NCBI RefSeq assembly: GCF_000633515.1
Contig: NZ_AYMP01000016.1
Coordinates: 203,417-267,416 of the forward strand
Direction of reading: 5' to 3'
DNA length: 64,000 bases
Source: Morganella morganii H1r
GTDB taxonomy: Bacteria; Pseudomonadota; Gammaproteobacteria; Enterobacterales; Enterobacteriaceae
A program made the position numbers and the translations under genes. Under the pieces are notes generated by a model. The model did not search any database, was not told where the DNA came from, and worked only from the letters and a program-made list of their open reading frames with translations. The stretch's first letter is position 1. Each line of letters begins with the position of its first letter. Of the stretch, positions 45,767-55,167 are shown in pieces.

Positions 45767-46036
45767 ATGGATGACAACCTGACAATTCTGTTACAACGCC
45801 TGCAAAATACTGCGCCTGAATCACAGGTCACGTTCACCCGTGATGAACTGAATATACTTATCCGGGCACTCTCTGCATACACGGCAATCCCGGCGGCCTC
45901 ACTGATTGTCACCACCCGGGACTCCGGCGCCGTCAGCCGTGTCATTAACTACGGCTGGAGTGAAGAAGAAAAACAACAGACGGAACAGCAAGGCGGACAA
46001 TATATCCCGCTGTTCCGTCATGATCTCAGCGGCTGA
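45767..46036 (+). CDS. Small protein of unknown function (89 residues)
   Basis: Begins MDDNLTILLQRLQNTAPESQ, preceded by AAGGAGA at good spacing. The first 45 residues look helical (TFTRDELNILIRALSAYTAI), the tail is polar with a run of Glu and Gln. No signal peptide or membrane segment is visible, and I do not recognise the family. It converges on ytfE with one base between stops. The strong ribosome-binding site and normal codon use support it as real. Confidence 0.6.
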   Translation: MDDNLTILLQRLQNTAPESQVTFTRDELNILIRALSAYTAIPAASLIVTTRDSGAVSRVINYGWSEEEKQQTEQQGGQYIPLFRHDLSG

Positions 46037-46037
46037 A

Positions 46038-46700
46038 CTATTCCCCGGCCAGGGCACGCGGGAACAGCAAGTTATTCTCCAGGCTGATGTGTTCCATCAA
46101 ATCACCGATAAACGTGTTGATGCCGTTATACAGCACCCGCCAGGTTGTGCAGGCTTCCTCCGGCGGCGTGACATTGTTGGTGATAAACTTAATGACCTCC
46201 ACAATATCCCCCGCATCATCATGTTCTGCTTCCATAACCTGTACCGGCCCTGCCGCCTGCGGCCCCATGCCGTTGCAGATCATCGGAAACAGCACCTGTT
46301 CCTCTTTCATCATATGCGAGGTCAGTTCTTCATGCAGTGCAGTCAGCTGCCGGGCCAGCCCTTTCGGGACACTGGCTTTGGCGGCATGTACCCGCTCCAC
46401 TTTTTCTGCCTGTAAAATCAGCTCCGGCAACTGTGCGCGGTGGCGATCGTGATAACGGGTAATAATAAAAGCGATAATGTCGCCCAACGGGGCTTTCCGC
46501 CAGTCCTGCGCCGGCGCCTCATCTTTCAGGGCCAGTAATGCCTGTTCAATCTCATCGATATTCAGGGATTTTTTCTCTGCCGCTGTTGCCAGCGTCCGTT
46601 TTCCGCCACAGCAGAAATCCAGATCATAACGGCGGAAAAGTGCCGATGCACCATTCACAGACAGTGCCAGTTCACCCAGGGTTTTTTCACGTAATGTCAT
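46038..46700 (-). CDS. ytfE: Iron-sulfur cluster repair di-iron protein YtfE (RIC)
   Basis: 220 residues, same length as E. coli YtfE, beginning [20 protein letters not shown]. Longer in-frame starts are not conserved. The N-terminal ScdA-type domain holds [20 protein letters not shown], and the hemerythrin-like domain supplies histidines in [39 protein letters not shown] and [15 protein letters not shown]. It repairs Fe-S clusters after nitrosative damage. It starts 37 bases after norW on the same strand, so it appears to be the last gene of a norVW-ytfE operon. Confidence 0.95.
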   Translation of the reverse strand: MTLREKTLGELALSVNGASALFRRYDLDFCCGGKRTLATAAEKKSLNIDEIEQALLALKDEAPAQDWRKAPLGDIIAFIITRYHDRHRAQLPELILQAEKVERVHAAKASVPKGLARQLTALHEELTSHMMKEEQVLFPMICNGMGPQAAGPVQVMEAEHDDAGDIVEVIKFITNNVTPPEEACTTWRVLYNGINTFIGDLMEHISLENNLLFPRALAGE

Positions 46701-46737
46701 TTTTGTTACCTCAGAATTCAGTCGTAAACTGTGATAA

Positions 46738-47874
46738 TCAGTGCTGCGGCAGCTGACGCAGCAGCGTAAAAGCATCACTGAGTTTGTCTTCCGTTACCGC
46801 AAACGCATGCAGGTTTCCGGCGCTGTCATGGCCTTTGGCGATCATACCGTTGCGGCTGATATCAATACTCCACTGCAAATCCGGATGACGGAGATTCCCG
46901 GCAAGCTGTACCGGCAGATCCGGCGTTTTTACCCTGATAAGCATCGGCGGTAATGTCAGTTTTCCCTCTCCGCCGGTCAGATTTTTCGCCAGGCAAACCG
47001 CACTGAGCATAATCGGCTGCAGATACTGCATCACTTTGCCGTCAATTTCCGCGCAATCACCGAGGGCATAAATGTCCGGGTCCGATGTCTGTAATGCACT
47101 GTCAGTCACAATGCCGCGCCGGACAGTCAGACCGGCCAGCTCAGCCAGCGAGGTCTCCGGTTTCAGGCCGGTGGCGGCAATCACCACATCCGCACGGGTC
47201 ACACAATCATGATCAAACCGCGCTTCAATTTCATTTTCTGTTTTCTTCAGTGACTGTAACTGCGTGCCGGTCAGCACCCGCACGCCGGACGCGGACAGGT
47301 TATGCCGCAGACGGCTGCTGAGCTCTGCGGGCATCAGTGAAGATAAAATACTGGCCGCCATATCCGCCAGGGTAACGGTTTTACCGGCCCGGCAAAAATC
47401 CATTGCCAGTTCCGTGCCGATAAGGCCGCTGCCGAGGATCAGTACCCGCTGTGCATTGCGCAGCTGTGTTTCGTGTTGCTGAAAATCCTCACGGCTGTTG
47501 AGTGTCAGCATCAGTTCATTACCGGGCACCGGCGGACGGCACGGTGTTGCACCGGTCGCCAGTACCAGCTTGTCATAGTGCCATTGCTGCTGATCACTGC
47601 CGATAAAATGCTGTTGTGCATCAATACTGCTGATCCGGGTATGCGGGAACAGCGCCACATTATATTGCTGCGCAAATTCCTGTGCTGACTGCCTGATAAG
47701 ATCAGCGGCATGCTGATTCAGGCTTATCACATGGCTTAAATCCGGTTTGTTGTACTCATCGATACTGTCTGCCGCAATCACCGTCAGCGGCACCTGTGTA
47801 TCGGTTTTACGGATATTTTTTACCAGTTGGCGGGCAGCAAAGCCCCCGCCGATAATCACAATACCTGCGCTCAT
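46738..47874 (-). CDS. norW: Flavorubredoxin reductase NorW
   Basis: 378 residues, an FAD/NAD pyridine nucleotide-disulphide oxidoreductase: [20 protein letters not shown] for [23 protein letters not shown] for NAD, and [15 protein letters not shown] for the second FAD motif. It passes electrons from NADH to NorV. The start overlaps the norV stop by four bases (ATGA). Confidence 0.94.
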   Translation of the reverse strand: MSAGIVIIGGGFAARQLVKNIRKTDTQVPLTVIAADSIDEYNKPDLSHVISLNQHAADLIRQSAQEFAQQYNVALFPHTRISSIDAQQHFIGSDQQQWHYDKLVLATGATPCRPPVPGNELMLTLNSREDFQQHETQLRNAQRVLILGSGLIGTELAMDFCRAGKTVTLADMAASILSSLMPAELSSRLRHNLSASGVRVLTGTQLQSLKKTENEIEARFDHDCVTRADVVIAATGLKPETSLAELAGLTVRRGIVTDSALQTSDPDIYALGDCAEIDGKVMQYLQPIMLSAVCLAKNLTGGEGKLTLPPMLIRVKTPDLPVQLAGNLRHPDLQWSIDISRNGMIAKGHDSAGNLHAFAVTEDKLSDAFTLLRQLPQH

Positions 47875-49373
47875 GCGGCCTCCGTTGCCAGGACATCAAA
47901 TACATCTTTGCCGAGAGAACACTCAGGACACAAAAAGTTGTCCGGCACGCAGGACCACGGTGTGCCCGGCTCCACGCCCTGCACCGGCTCACCTTTTTCC
48001 GGGTCATAAATCCACTGACACACGCTGCACTGCATGCACGGCCCCAAATCCTGCGAAGATGCATTTGTGACAGTGTCACATAGTGTTACTTCTTCTGTTT
48101 CATTTACAGCTGCTGCCGGTTGCGGTGTAACCGGGTTTGGTACCTGCACTGCCGGTCTGCTGACCGCCGGTAATATCCCGGTCGCCCACTGACGCGCCAG
48201 ATCACGCCCGTACTGACGGCACTCTTCAAGGGTATTCAGATCAGGGCGCCATTTTGCTTTCAGTGACATCGTGGTTTCAAAACCGGCATCCATCAGCCGG
48301 GTCTGTACACGGTCAACTGCTCCGCCGTTCCAGCCGTAACTGCCGAAAGCCGCTGCTTTTTTATTGCGGAAGCGCAGACCGGTTAATTCCTCCAGCATGC
48401 CGGCAATTTTCGGCATCATGACATTATTCATGGTGGATGAGCCCACCAGCGCTCCTTTTGAACGGAACACACTGGTGATAATGTCATTTTTGTCGCTGCG
48501 GGCGACATTAAAGATTTTCACCGCCACATCCGGGTCTGCTTCATTAATCCCCTGTGCGATTGCATCGGCCATCATGCGGGTGTTATTGGACATGGTATCG
48601 TAGAAAATCGTGATGCGATTTTCCTGATAATCCGCCGCCCATTTCAGATACCACTCCACGATTTGGGTCGGATTATCGCGCCATACCACACCGTGTGAGG
48701 TCGCGATCATATCCACCGGCAGCCCGAACCCGAGGATTTCATTAATTTTCGGGGTCACCAGACGGCTGAACGGCGTCAGGATGTTGGCATAGTAACGCTG
48801 GCACTGCTCAAACAGCTCAGTCTGATCCACCTCATCGTTAAACAGCCGCTCGTCACAATAGTGCTGACCAAAGGCATCATTACTGAACAGAATGGCATCC
48901 CCGGTCAGATAGGTCATCATGCTGTCCGGCCAGTGCAGCATCGGGGTTTCGACAAAAATCAGCTGTTTGCCGTTACCGATATCCAGGGTATCCCCGGTTT
49001 TCACCACATTAAAATGCCATTCCGGATGATGGTGATGACCATTAATGGAATCAATGGCATTTTCTGTACAATAGATCGGTGTGTCCGGAATCGCCGCCAT
49101 CAGTTCGGTTAATGCCCCGGCGTGATCTTCTTCCGCATGGTTAATCACAATGTAATCAATATCGTTCAGGTCGATTTGTGTCTGTAAATGCTGCACAAAC
49201 TCACGGCTGAATTTGTGATCAACCGTATCAATCAGGACATTTTTCCCCTCACGGATCAGATAGCTGTTATAGCTGCTGCCGAGCAGGGTTTTGTATTCTG
49301 TTCCGTGGAAATCGCGCACTTCCCAGTCACGCTGTCCGACCCAATGCACATTATTTTTTACATGAATAGCCAT
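47871..49373 (-). CDS. norV: Anaerobic nitric oxide reductase flavorubredoxin NorV
   Basis: 500 residues in three parts. A lactamase-like di-iron domain (1-250) shows [21 protein letters not shown] flavodoxin domain (about 255-400) shows [22 protein letters not shown]-terminal rubredoxin has [17 protein letters not shown] and FLCPECSLG. It reduces nitric oxide to nitrous oxide anaerobically. A sigma-54 promoter and NorR sites lie upstream. The linker before the rubredoxin is Pro/Ala/Val-rich and somewhat long. Confidence 0.96.
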   Translation of the reverse strand: MAIHVKNNVHWVGQRDWEVRDFHGTEYKTLLGSSYNSYLIREGKNVLIDTVDHKFSREFVQHLQTQIDLNDIDYIVINHAEEDHAGALTELMAAIPDTPIYCTENAIDSINGHHHHPEWHFNVVKTGDTLDIGNGKQLIFVETPMLHWPDSMMTYLTGDAILFSNDAFGQHYCDERLFNDEVDQTELFEQCQRYYANILTPFSRLVTPKINEILGFGLPVDMIATSHGVVWRDNPTQIVEWYLKWAADYQENRITIFYDTMSNNTRMMADAIAQGINEADPDVAVKIFNVARSDKNDIITSVFRSKGALVGSSTMNNVMMPKIAGMLEELTGLRFRNKKAAAFGSYGWNGGAVDRVQTRLMDAGFETTMSLKAKWRPDLNTLEECRQYGRDLARQWATGILPAVSRPAVQVPNPVTPQPAAAVNETEEVTLCDTVTNASSQDLGPCMQCSVCQWIYDPEKGEPVQGVEPGTPWSCVPDNFLCPECSLGKDVFDVLATEAA

Positions 49374-49416
49374 TTGATAGTTACCTTCTGTTTTTATGCT
49401 TCGTTACAGAGAGATA

Positions 49417-49432
49417 ATCAATTTGCGTGCCA
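49417..49432 (-). promoter_or_regulatory. Sigma-54 promoter of norVW(-ytfE)
   Basis: On the minus strand TGGCAC-N5-TTGAT, read as TGGCACGCAAATTGAT, fits the -24/-12 consensus TGGCAC-N5-TTGCA. It lies 44 bases upstream of norV and downstream of three NorR sites, as expected for an enhancer-dependent promoter. Confidence 0.85.
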
Positions 49433-49485
49433 ACTTTTATTATGTTGTTTTATAAGGCTTTTAAATTTTACCGGGAAAAATAAGT

Positions 49486-49539
49486 GTCAAAATGACTATG
49501 CAATTAACTGTCAATATGACATTGTGTTGTCATAATGAC
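49486..49539. promoter_or_regulatory. Three NorR enhancer sites
   Basis: GTCAAAATGAC (49486-49496), GTCAATATGAC (49510-49520) and GTCATAATGAC (49529-49539) each match the NorR consensus GT-N7-AC. Three sites upstream of norV is the arrangement known in E. coli. The last one lies just before the norR ribosome-binding site, allowing autoregulation. Confidence 0.92.
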
Positions 49540-49552
49540 AGCGGAGGACAGC

Positions 49553-51076
49553 ATGGGATTTTCAGTTGATGTACTTACCGGCATTGCCATTGCCTTACAG
49601 CGGGATATCGGTCATCAGGATCGCTTTCAGCGCCTGGTCTCCACACTGCGCCGGGTGCTTAATTGTGATGCGGCTGCACTGTTGCGTTATGAATCACATC
49701 AGTTTATTCCGCTGGCGATTGACGGGCTGTCACCGGATGTTCTCGGCCGCCGCTTCCGGCTGGATGCGCATCCCAGACTGGAAGCTATCGCCCGCGCCGG
49801 GGATGTCGTCCGTTTTCCCGCAGACAGTCAGTTGCCCGATCCTTACGACGGTCTGATCCCGGATCATATCCATCTTAAAGTACACGCCTGCGCCGGTCTG
49901 CCACTGTTTGCCGGACAAAATCTTATCGGTGCGCTGACACTCGACAGCCTTGCACCGGATCAGTTTGATACATTCAGTGATGAAGAATTACGCCTGATTG
50001 CTGCTCTGGCCGCCGGAGCACTTAATAACGCCCTGCTTATCGGTCAGCTCGAGAACCAGCAACTGGCATTCAGCGCCTCCGCCGGGCTGGCGGCAGGGCA
50101 ATCCGGCGGGCAAACCGATATTATCGGTCTCTCTCCCTGCATGATGCAGTTAAAGAAAGAGATAGCTATTGTGGCCGGTGCGGATATGAATGTGCTGGTC
50201 AGCGGCGAAACCGGTACCGGTAAAGAGCTGGTGGTACAGTCCATTCACGAACTATCCGCCCGCCGTGATCACCCGCTGGTGTATCTTAACTGTGCGGCGC
50301 TGCCGGAAACCGTTGCGGAAAGTGAATTATTCGGGCATGTCAAAGGCGCGTTTACCGGCGCTATCAGTAACCGCAGCGGGAAATTTGAAATGGCGGATAA
50401 CGGCACGCTGTTTCTGGATGAGATTGGTGAACTGTCACCGGCCTTACAGGCCAAGCTGCTGCGGGTCTTACAGTATGGCGATATCCAGCGGATCGGGGAT
50501 GACAGGCCGCTGCGGGTGAATGTCCGCGTGCTGGCCGCCACTAACCGGGATCTGCGGGCGGAAGTTGCTGCAGGCCGTTTCCGGGCTGACCTGTTCCACC
50601 GGCTCAGCATTTTCCCGTTACAGGTGCCGCCGCTGCGGGAACGCCATGAAGATATCCTGCTGCTGACCGGCTATTTCTGCGAACGCTACCGTCAGGCATT
50701 TGGTTTACCGCAGGTGGTGATAAGTCCTGCGTTACGTCTGGCGCTGCTGCATTATCACTGGCCGGGTAATGTGCGGGAGCTGGAACATGCCGTGCACCGC
50801 GCCATTGTGCTGGCGCGTGCCACCGGCAACAGTGAAGAACTGCTGTTACAGCCTCATCACTTCTCACCGGAAGAAATCCCTGAACCGGCTGTCAGCCCTG
50901 AAACACGCACCGCAGAGGCCGATCAGGATCTGCGCACGGCCACCGATGCCTTTCAGGCAGAGCTTATCCGCACTGCCCTTACCCGCAGTGACGGCAGCTG
51001 GGCATCGGCGGCCCGCCGTCTCGGCATTGATGCCGGAAATCTGCACCGGCTGGCAAAACGTCTGGGGCTGAAATAA
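49553..51076 (+). CDS. norR: Nitric oxide-responsive sigma-54 activator NorR
   Basis: 507 residues beginning [20 protein letters not shown], aligned with E. coli NorR and preceded by GCGGAGGA; an ATG six codons earlier lies before that site. The N-terminal GAF domain binds a non-haem iron that senses NO ([38 protein letters not shown]). The AAA+ domain has Walker [12 protein letters not shown] and the sigma-54 loop [10 protein letters not shown]. The C-terminal HTH ends [14 protein letters not shown]. Confidence 0.97.
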   Translation: MGFSVDVLTGIAIALQRDIGHQDRFQRLVSTLRRVLNCDAAALLRYESHQFIPLAIDGLSPDVLGRRFRLDAHPRLEAIARAGDVVRFPADSQLPDPYDGLIPDHIHLKVHACAGLPLFAGQNLIGALTLDSLAPDQFDTFSDEELRLIAALAAGALNNALLIGQLENQQLAFSASAGLAAGQSGGQTDIIGLSPCMMQLKKEIAIVAGADMNVLVSGETGTGKELVVQSIHELSARRDHPLVYLNCAALPETVAESELFGHVKGAFTGAISNRSGKFEMADNGTLFLDEIGELSPALQAKLLRVLQYGDIQRIGDDRPLRVNVRVLAATNRDLRAEVAAGRFRADLFHRLSIFPLQVPPLRERHEDILLLTGYFCERYRQAFGLPQVVISPALRLALLHYHWPGNVRELEHAVHRAIVLARATGNSEELLLQPHHFSPEEIPEPAVSPETRTAEADQDLRTATDAFQAELIRTALTRSDGSWASAARRLGIDAGNLHRLAKRLGLK

Positions 51077-51089
51077 TCCCGGGACGGGA

Positions 51090-51112
51090 CTTTTTGACAA
51101 ATGTCATAGGGT
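51090..51112. promoter_or_regulatory. Repeated FNR-type operator upstream of the TonB receptor gene
   Basis: The 23-bp element centred on palindrome TGACAAATGTCA (51095-51106) is identical to one at 53971-53993 over the start codon of the island's own Crp/Fnr regulator. TTGAC-AAAT-GTCAT has the 5-4-5 spacing of an FNR-class site (TTGAT-N4-ATCAA). The element ends 73 bases before the receptor start. Confidence 0.7.
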
Positions 51113-51148
51113 AAGCCGCATTTTCTGCACTATGTTATGACCTCAAAT

Positions 51149-51167
51149 GAAAATGATAACCATTACA
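51149..51167. promoter_or_regulatory. Fur-like box before the TonB receptor gene
   Basis: GAAAATGATAACCATTACA resembles the 19-bp Fur box, with ATGATAACCATTA in register with GATAATGATTATCATTATC. It lies 18 bases before the chosen start codon, so iron repression is likely. Confidence 0.65.
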
Positions 51168-51185
51168 TTTATGAGGTCAGGGATA

Positions 51186-53225
51186 ATGCAGAACAAATTC
51201 ACCCGCCGCAGGCTGACACACTGCCTCGCGCTCTCACTTACTGCCGGTGTCTCCGCTGCGGCAGCGGAACCCGCACCGGACACCATTGTTGTCACCGCCG
51301 CAAAACAAAGCCGTCTCGCGCCGGATGCCGCACAGGAAAAAGAAAAACTGGAAAATGTCGCGGGCGGCACCAACCTGATTATGGTTGAAAAAGATACCCG
51401 GCTGGCAACGCTGCATGATGCGCTGGATTATCAGCCCGGCGTGCTGGTGCAGAATTTCTTCGGCGGTATTGATCAGCCACGGCTGAATATCCGCGGCTCC
51501 GGCGTACAGAGTGCCCCGCTGGCGCGCGGTATTCTGCTGATGCAGGACGGGCTGCCGGTCACCGATGCGGACGGCAGTTTCCATATCAGTACCCTGGAAA
51601 TGCGGGATGCAAGGATGATCAGTGTCCGGCGTGGAGCCAACAGCCTGAATCCGCAGAGTAACAGCCTGGGCGGCGAACTGGATCTGATTTCCTATACCGG
51701 CCGTGACGAAGGCGGACGCCTGCGCTATGAATACGGTTCTTACGGCCGCGAAGGTTTGCAGACCGCCTTCGGCGGTGTATCAGATGACGGCCGCTTCGAC
51801 GGACGCATCAATTTCACTTATGACCATTTCGACGGCTACCGCAAACACTCCTCATCACAACGCAAAACCGTGCGTGGTAATTTTGGCTATACCGCAGATA
51901 ACTTTGAGAACCGCACCTCCCTGAACTGGACCGATCTGCGCTTTGATGTCGCCGGACCGGTTTCCGAAGCGGTACTCGACAGTGACCCGACTGAGGTTTA
52001 CCCGATGGTCTGGCTGCGGGATCCGCACCGCAACGTGGAGCAGTTCCGTGCCGCCAACCGTTCTGACTGGCAGATAGATAATCAGCGCATCAGCGCCGGT
52101 GTCTGGTATATCCGTACCCACGATAATTTCACCACCCCGGCCTATTACCGTTTCAGTCAGAGCCACAGTGAAGGTATGCAGCTGGGCTGGCAGATGGAAA
52201 CCGAGCCGGTCTCCTGGCGGGCGGCACTGGCAGCGGATCATATGAGTCTGGAAACCGATCTGATGCAAAACCGGCGCGGCACAAAGATGGACAAAACACC
52301 GATCGGTAAGTTTGACGGTAAGGCAGACAACATTTATGCCTCTGCCGGTGCCGGTATTCATCTGACACCGGAGCTGATCCTGAATCTGGATCTCAAAGCC
52401 ACACATGCACGGCGGGATACAGAAAAGCGCAACAGTTCCGTTTCACTGGATCAGAGCTGGACTTTCTGGACACCCAAAGCCGGGGTGATCTGGCGTCCGG
52501 CGGATAATCAGCGCTGGTTTGCCAACGTCAGCGCCAGTCAGGAGCCCGCAACCTTCCATGAAATCATTAATTCCTCTGACGGCCGCCTGACAAAACTGGA
52601 TCCGCAGAAAGGCGTGACGTTTGAAATCGGCGGTGACGGTGATATTACCGAACAGCTGAAATGGAATGTGGCGCTCTACCGCAGCTTTATCAAAGATGAA
52701 TACATCACAACTTATGATTCAGAGGGAAATATCACCGGCGTCTTTAATTATGCCGCCAAAACCCGCCATCAGGGGCTGGAAGCCGGGATTAACGGCGTGG
52801 TTCCGGCGGGTCCCGGTGATGTGGAATACAAACTGGCCTGGACGTGGAATGATTTCCGCTTTATGGGCGGTGAGTATAACGGTAATTATATCGCCGGGAT
52901 ACCACGTAATATTGTCTCGGCGGAAGTGCTGTACCGGATCGGCGACTGGCGTTTCGGCCCGAATATTCACTGGGCACCGACCGATATGGCTGTCGATCAC
53001 GAAAATCATCTCGATATTCAGAAACGCAAACACTATACGGTGCTCGGGCTGAGAGGCACTTATCAGCCTGCGGATAACTGGTCGCTCTATATGTCGATGG
53101 ATAACCTGACCAACGAACACTATGCCACCACTTCTGTGGCGAACCGTTCAGTCACCGACAAAGACAGCACCCTGTTCCCGGGGATGGGATTCAGTGTTAA
53201 CGGTGGTATCACCTATAATTTCTGA
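51186..53225 (+). CDS. TonB-dependent outer-membrane receptor
   Basis: 679 residues from the ATG at 51186; the frame opens earlier at 51147, but that would add residues ahead of the signal peptide (QNKFTRRRLTHCLALSLTAG) and run through the Fur box. A TonB box (DTIVVTA) follows the signal. The plug domain has LDYQPGVLVQNFFGG, RLNIRGSGVQSAPLARGILL and RRGANSLNPQSNSLGGEL; the remainder is a 22-strand barrel ending in FSVNGGITYNF with terminal Phe. The cargo is probably an iron or other metal chelate, judged from the Fur-like box and the neighbouring Fe-B12-type ABC transporter; the ligand is not identifiable. Confidence 0.92.
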   Translation: MQNKFTRRRLTHCLALSLTAGVSAAAAEPAPDTIVVTAAKQSRLAPDAAQEKEKLENVAGGTNLIMVEKDTRLATLHDALDYQPGVLVQNFFGGIDQPRLNIRGSGVQSAPLARGILLMQDGLPVTDADGSFHISTLEMRDARMISVRRGANSLNPQSNSLGGELDLISYTGRDEGGRLRYEYGSYGREGLQTAFGGVSDDGRFDGRINFTYDHFDGYRKHSSSQRKTVRGNFGYTADNFENRTSLNWTDLRFDVAGPVSEAVLDSDPTEVYPMVWLRDPHRNVEQFRAANRSDWQIDNQRISAGVWYIRTHDNFTTPAYYRFSQSHSEGMQLGWQMETEPVSWRAALAADHMSLETDLMQNRRGTKMDKTPIGKFDGKADNIYASAGAGIHLTPELILNLDLKATHARRDTEKRNSSVSLDQSWTFWTPKAGVIWRPADNQRWFANVSASQEPATFHEIINSSDGRLTKLDPQKGVTFEIGGDGDITEQLKWNVALYRSFIKDEYITTYDSEGNITGVFNYAAKTRHQGLEAGINGVVPAGPGDVEYKLAWTWNDFRFMGGEYNGNYIAGIPRNIVSAEVLYRIGDWRFGPNIHWAPTDMAVDHENHLDIQKRKHYTVLGLRGTYQPADNWSLYMSMDNLTNEHYATTSVANRSVTDKDSTLFPGMGFSVNGGITYNF

Positions 53226-53240
53226 TCTTACCGGCATAAA

Positions 53241-53268
53241 AATCCCCGTCCGGCGGGGATTTTTTATT
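53241..53268. terminator. Terminator between receptor and Crp/Fnr genes
   Basis: AATCCCCG (53241-53248) and CGGGGATT (53254-53261) form a stem with T runs on both sides, so it can serve both convergent genes. Confidence 0.85.
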
Positions 53269-53271
53269 TAT

Positions 53272-53988
53272 TCAGAACGGACGCTGTGCCGGAATAGCCA
53301 GTTCCGCCAGATAGGATTCATTGGTGATCCGCACCGCGTCTTTATCAATCCCGATAAACGCTTTTTGCCGCCAGCCGGAAAACAGGCGGCTGAGGGTTTC
53401 ATAACGGACACCCAGTTTTGCGGCTAATTGTCCGCGCGATAACGGCAGTACCACACAATCCGATTGCTGACACCGTTTCAGATCCAGCAGATAAGCCGCC
53501 AGCCGCTGCTCTGCGGAACTGGAGGTCAGCCAGTCGATATGGTTGATATTCTCATACAGCTTCAGACTGAACCGCGCCAGTAACTGCGCCATAATTGCCG
53601 GACAGGCATGACACAACCGTAAAATCGCCTGCTTATCCAGCATCAGCGCACTGCTGTCTGTTCTCGCCCGCAGGCTCATCGGGAAACGGTTATGCGGCAT
53701 AAAAACAGCGGCGATCGCCACCAGTTCACCGGCGGTAAACATACCAAATACTTTTTCCTCACCCGACCAGGTATGACGGAAAACATCAATCTGCCCGCTG
53801 ATCATCAGCGGACAGGCTTTTACTGTCTCCCCTTCACGACTGATCAATTCCCCCGCCACAAACTGACGATGTGTGCTGTCTGCCAGTACCCGCGCCAGAT
53901 CATCATCCTCTGCCGCCTGAAATAACGGGCACGACCGGAGGATCGCCATTTGCTGTGCGGGGGCAAGGGTCTTTTTGACAAATGTCAT
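53272..53988 (-). CDS. Crp/Fnr-family regulator of the uptake island
   Basis: 238 residues. The N-terminal effector-binding fold spans about 20-140 (GELISREGETVKACPLMISG, FTAGELVAIAAVFMPHNRFP). The C-terminal HTH is LSRGQLAAKLGVRYETLSRLF. The recognition helix keeps the E-x-x-S-R residues with which FNR reads TTGA half-sites. The cysteine set at the N-terminus of FNR is absent, so it is not an Fe-S sensor of that type; haem or NO sensing as in DNR/NnrR would be possible. An identical 23-bp palindromic element covers its own start codon and lies in the receptor promoter. GAGGAAAA precedes ATG 53988. Confidence 0.85.
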   Translation of the reverse strand: MTFVKKTLAPAQQMAILRSCPLFQAAEDDDLARVLADSTHRQFVAGELISREGETVKACPLMISGQIDVFRHTWSGEEKVFGMFTAGELVAIAAVFMPHNRFPMSLRARTDSSALMLDKQAILRLCHACPAIMAQLLARFSLKLYENINHIDWLTSSSAEQRLAAYLLDLKRCQQSDCVVLPLSRGQLAAKLGVRYETLSRLFSGWRQKAFIGIDKDAVRITNESYLAELAIPAQRPF

Positions 53989-53993
53989 AGGGT
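53971..53993. promoter_or_regulatory. Repeated FNR-type operator across the regulator start codon
   Basis: Second copy of the 23-bp element; the palindrome TGACAAATGTCA is at 53976-53987, and the regulator's ATG starts at 53988 on the minus strand, so the operator encodes residues 1-5. A bound protein would sit on the start of its own gene and suggests autorepression by roadblock. Confidence 0.7.
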
Positions 53994-54031
53994 TTTCCTC
54001 TCAGTGCGGCCAGAATAAATGCAATTATAAA

Positions 54032-54052
54032 TGATAACCAATCGCATTATCA
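54032..54052. promoter_or_regulatory. Fur-like inverted repeat before the binding-protein gene
   Basis: TGATAA (54032-54037) and TTATCA (54047-54052) flank CCAATCGCA. The core ATGATAACCA matches that in the box upstream of the TonB receptor. It lies 33 bases before the binding-protein start and 44 bases upstream of the divergent regulator. Confidence 0.55.
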
Positions 54053-54084
54053 ATTTAATCATAAAATAAAAGGCAAATAACCTT

Positions 54085-55167
54085 ATGATTAGTAATAGAT
54101 TTACATTACTGCCGGTACTGTTTTTTACCTGCACAACAGCAGCTTATGCCGCAAAAGGTGCCGTACATTTTACCGATATGTCACAGCAGAATATTGAACT
54201 CGCCGCACCTGCACAGCGGATTGTAGTGATCCCGATTCCTGCCGCCTCCATGCTGGTCAGCGTTGACGAGAGCAGCAAGCGGCTCGCCGGAATGCATCCT
54301 TTCGCCGGTGTTGCCGCCCGCGACGGCATGCTCAGTGTGATGTTTCCGGATGTCCTCTCTGTACGCAGTGATGTGGTGGGGAATGATTTCGCACCCAATA
54401 TTGAAGCCCTGCTCTCCGTTAATCCGGATTTGGTCTGGCAGTGGGGACACCGGGGCGATGACATTATCACGCCGATGCGCAATGCCGGTCTGACGGTTGC
54501 CACGCTGGATTACGGCAAAGAGGCCTATACACAGGAGTGGTTAACCCTGATGGGAAAAACCCTCGGCAAAGAAACCAAAACGGACGGGCTGATTGCCTGG
54601 CGCAAGCAGGTGATAAACCAGCTGGAAAACAGTGTTGCCGCCATTCCGGAAGACAAACAACCGCGTGTGCTCTATCTCTCTCATTTTAAACAGAGTATTC
54701 AGACTTTCGGATCCACGTCCCATAACAATGCGGATTTTGCACTTGCCGGAGGGGTCAGCCTCAACCGTGACCTGACCGGGCCGCGTACCCTGAATATCGA
54801 ACAGATTCTGGTGTGGGATCCGGACATTATCCTGCTGGGTAATTTTGAGGCCGGGCTGGCACCCGCGGATATTTATAACAACCCGATGCTCAGTGATGTG
54901 ACGGCGGTAAAGAATAAACGGGTCTATAAACTGCCGATCGGCGGCTTTATCTGGGATGCGCCAAATCAGGAAACACCGCTTTACTGGCAGTGGCTGGCTC
55001 AGATTTTTCATCCGGAAAGTGCGGCATTTCCGCTGCGGGAAGAGATCCGCAAACGCTATCTGCAACTGTACGGCTATTCTCTCACCGATGAGGAAACAGA
55101 CCGTATTCTGCAGCTTGATCTGAACCGGGAAGGCCGTGATTATCTGACACTGATGGGGCGGCCGTGA
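54085..55167 (+). CDS. Periplasmic binding protein of an iron/metal-chelate ABC transporter
   Basis: 360 residues with signal peptide FTLLPVLFFTCTTAAYA. The mature protein is a two-lobed Fe-B12-class binding protein: QRIVVIPIPAASMLVSVDES, FAPNIEALLSVNPDLVWQWG, and GVSLNRDLTGPRTLNIEQIL followed by VWDPDIILLGNF. The C-terminal stretch (FPLREEIRKRYLQLYGYSLT) is typical of this class. It delivers its ligand to the permease encoded next; the stop overlaps the permease start (TGATG). Confidence 0.9.
   Translation: MISNRFTLLPVLFFTCTTAAYAAKGAVHFTDMSQQNIELAAPAQRIVVIPIPAASMLVSVDESSKRLAGMHPFAGVAARDGMLSVMFPDVLSVRSDVVGNDFAPNIEALLSVNPDLVWQWGHRGDDIITPMRNAGLTVATLDYGKEAYTQEWLTLMGKTLGKETKTDGLIAWRKQVINQLENSVAAIPEDKQPRVLYLSHFKQSIQTFGSTSHNNADFALAGGVSLNRDLTGPRTLNIEQILVWDPDIILLGNFEAGLAPADIYNNPMLSDVTAVKNKRVYKLPIGGFIWDAPNQETPLYWQWLAQIFHPESAAFPLREEIRKRYLQLYGYSLTDEETDRILQLDLNREGRDYLTLMGRP

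Noticed and set aside
45541..45945. 134-codon minus-strand frame
   Set aside because: It overlaps a terminator and is antisense to the 89-residue protein gene, which has the better start site and codon use.
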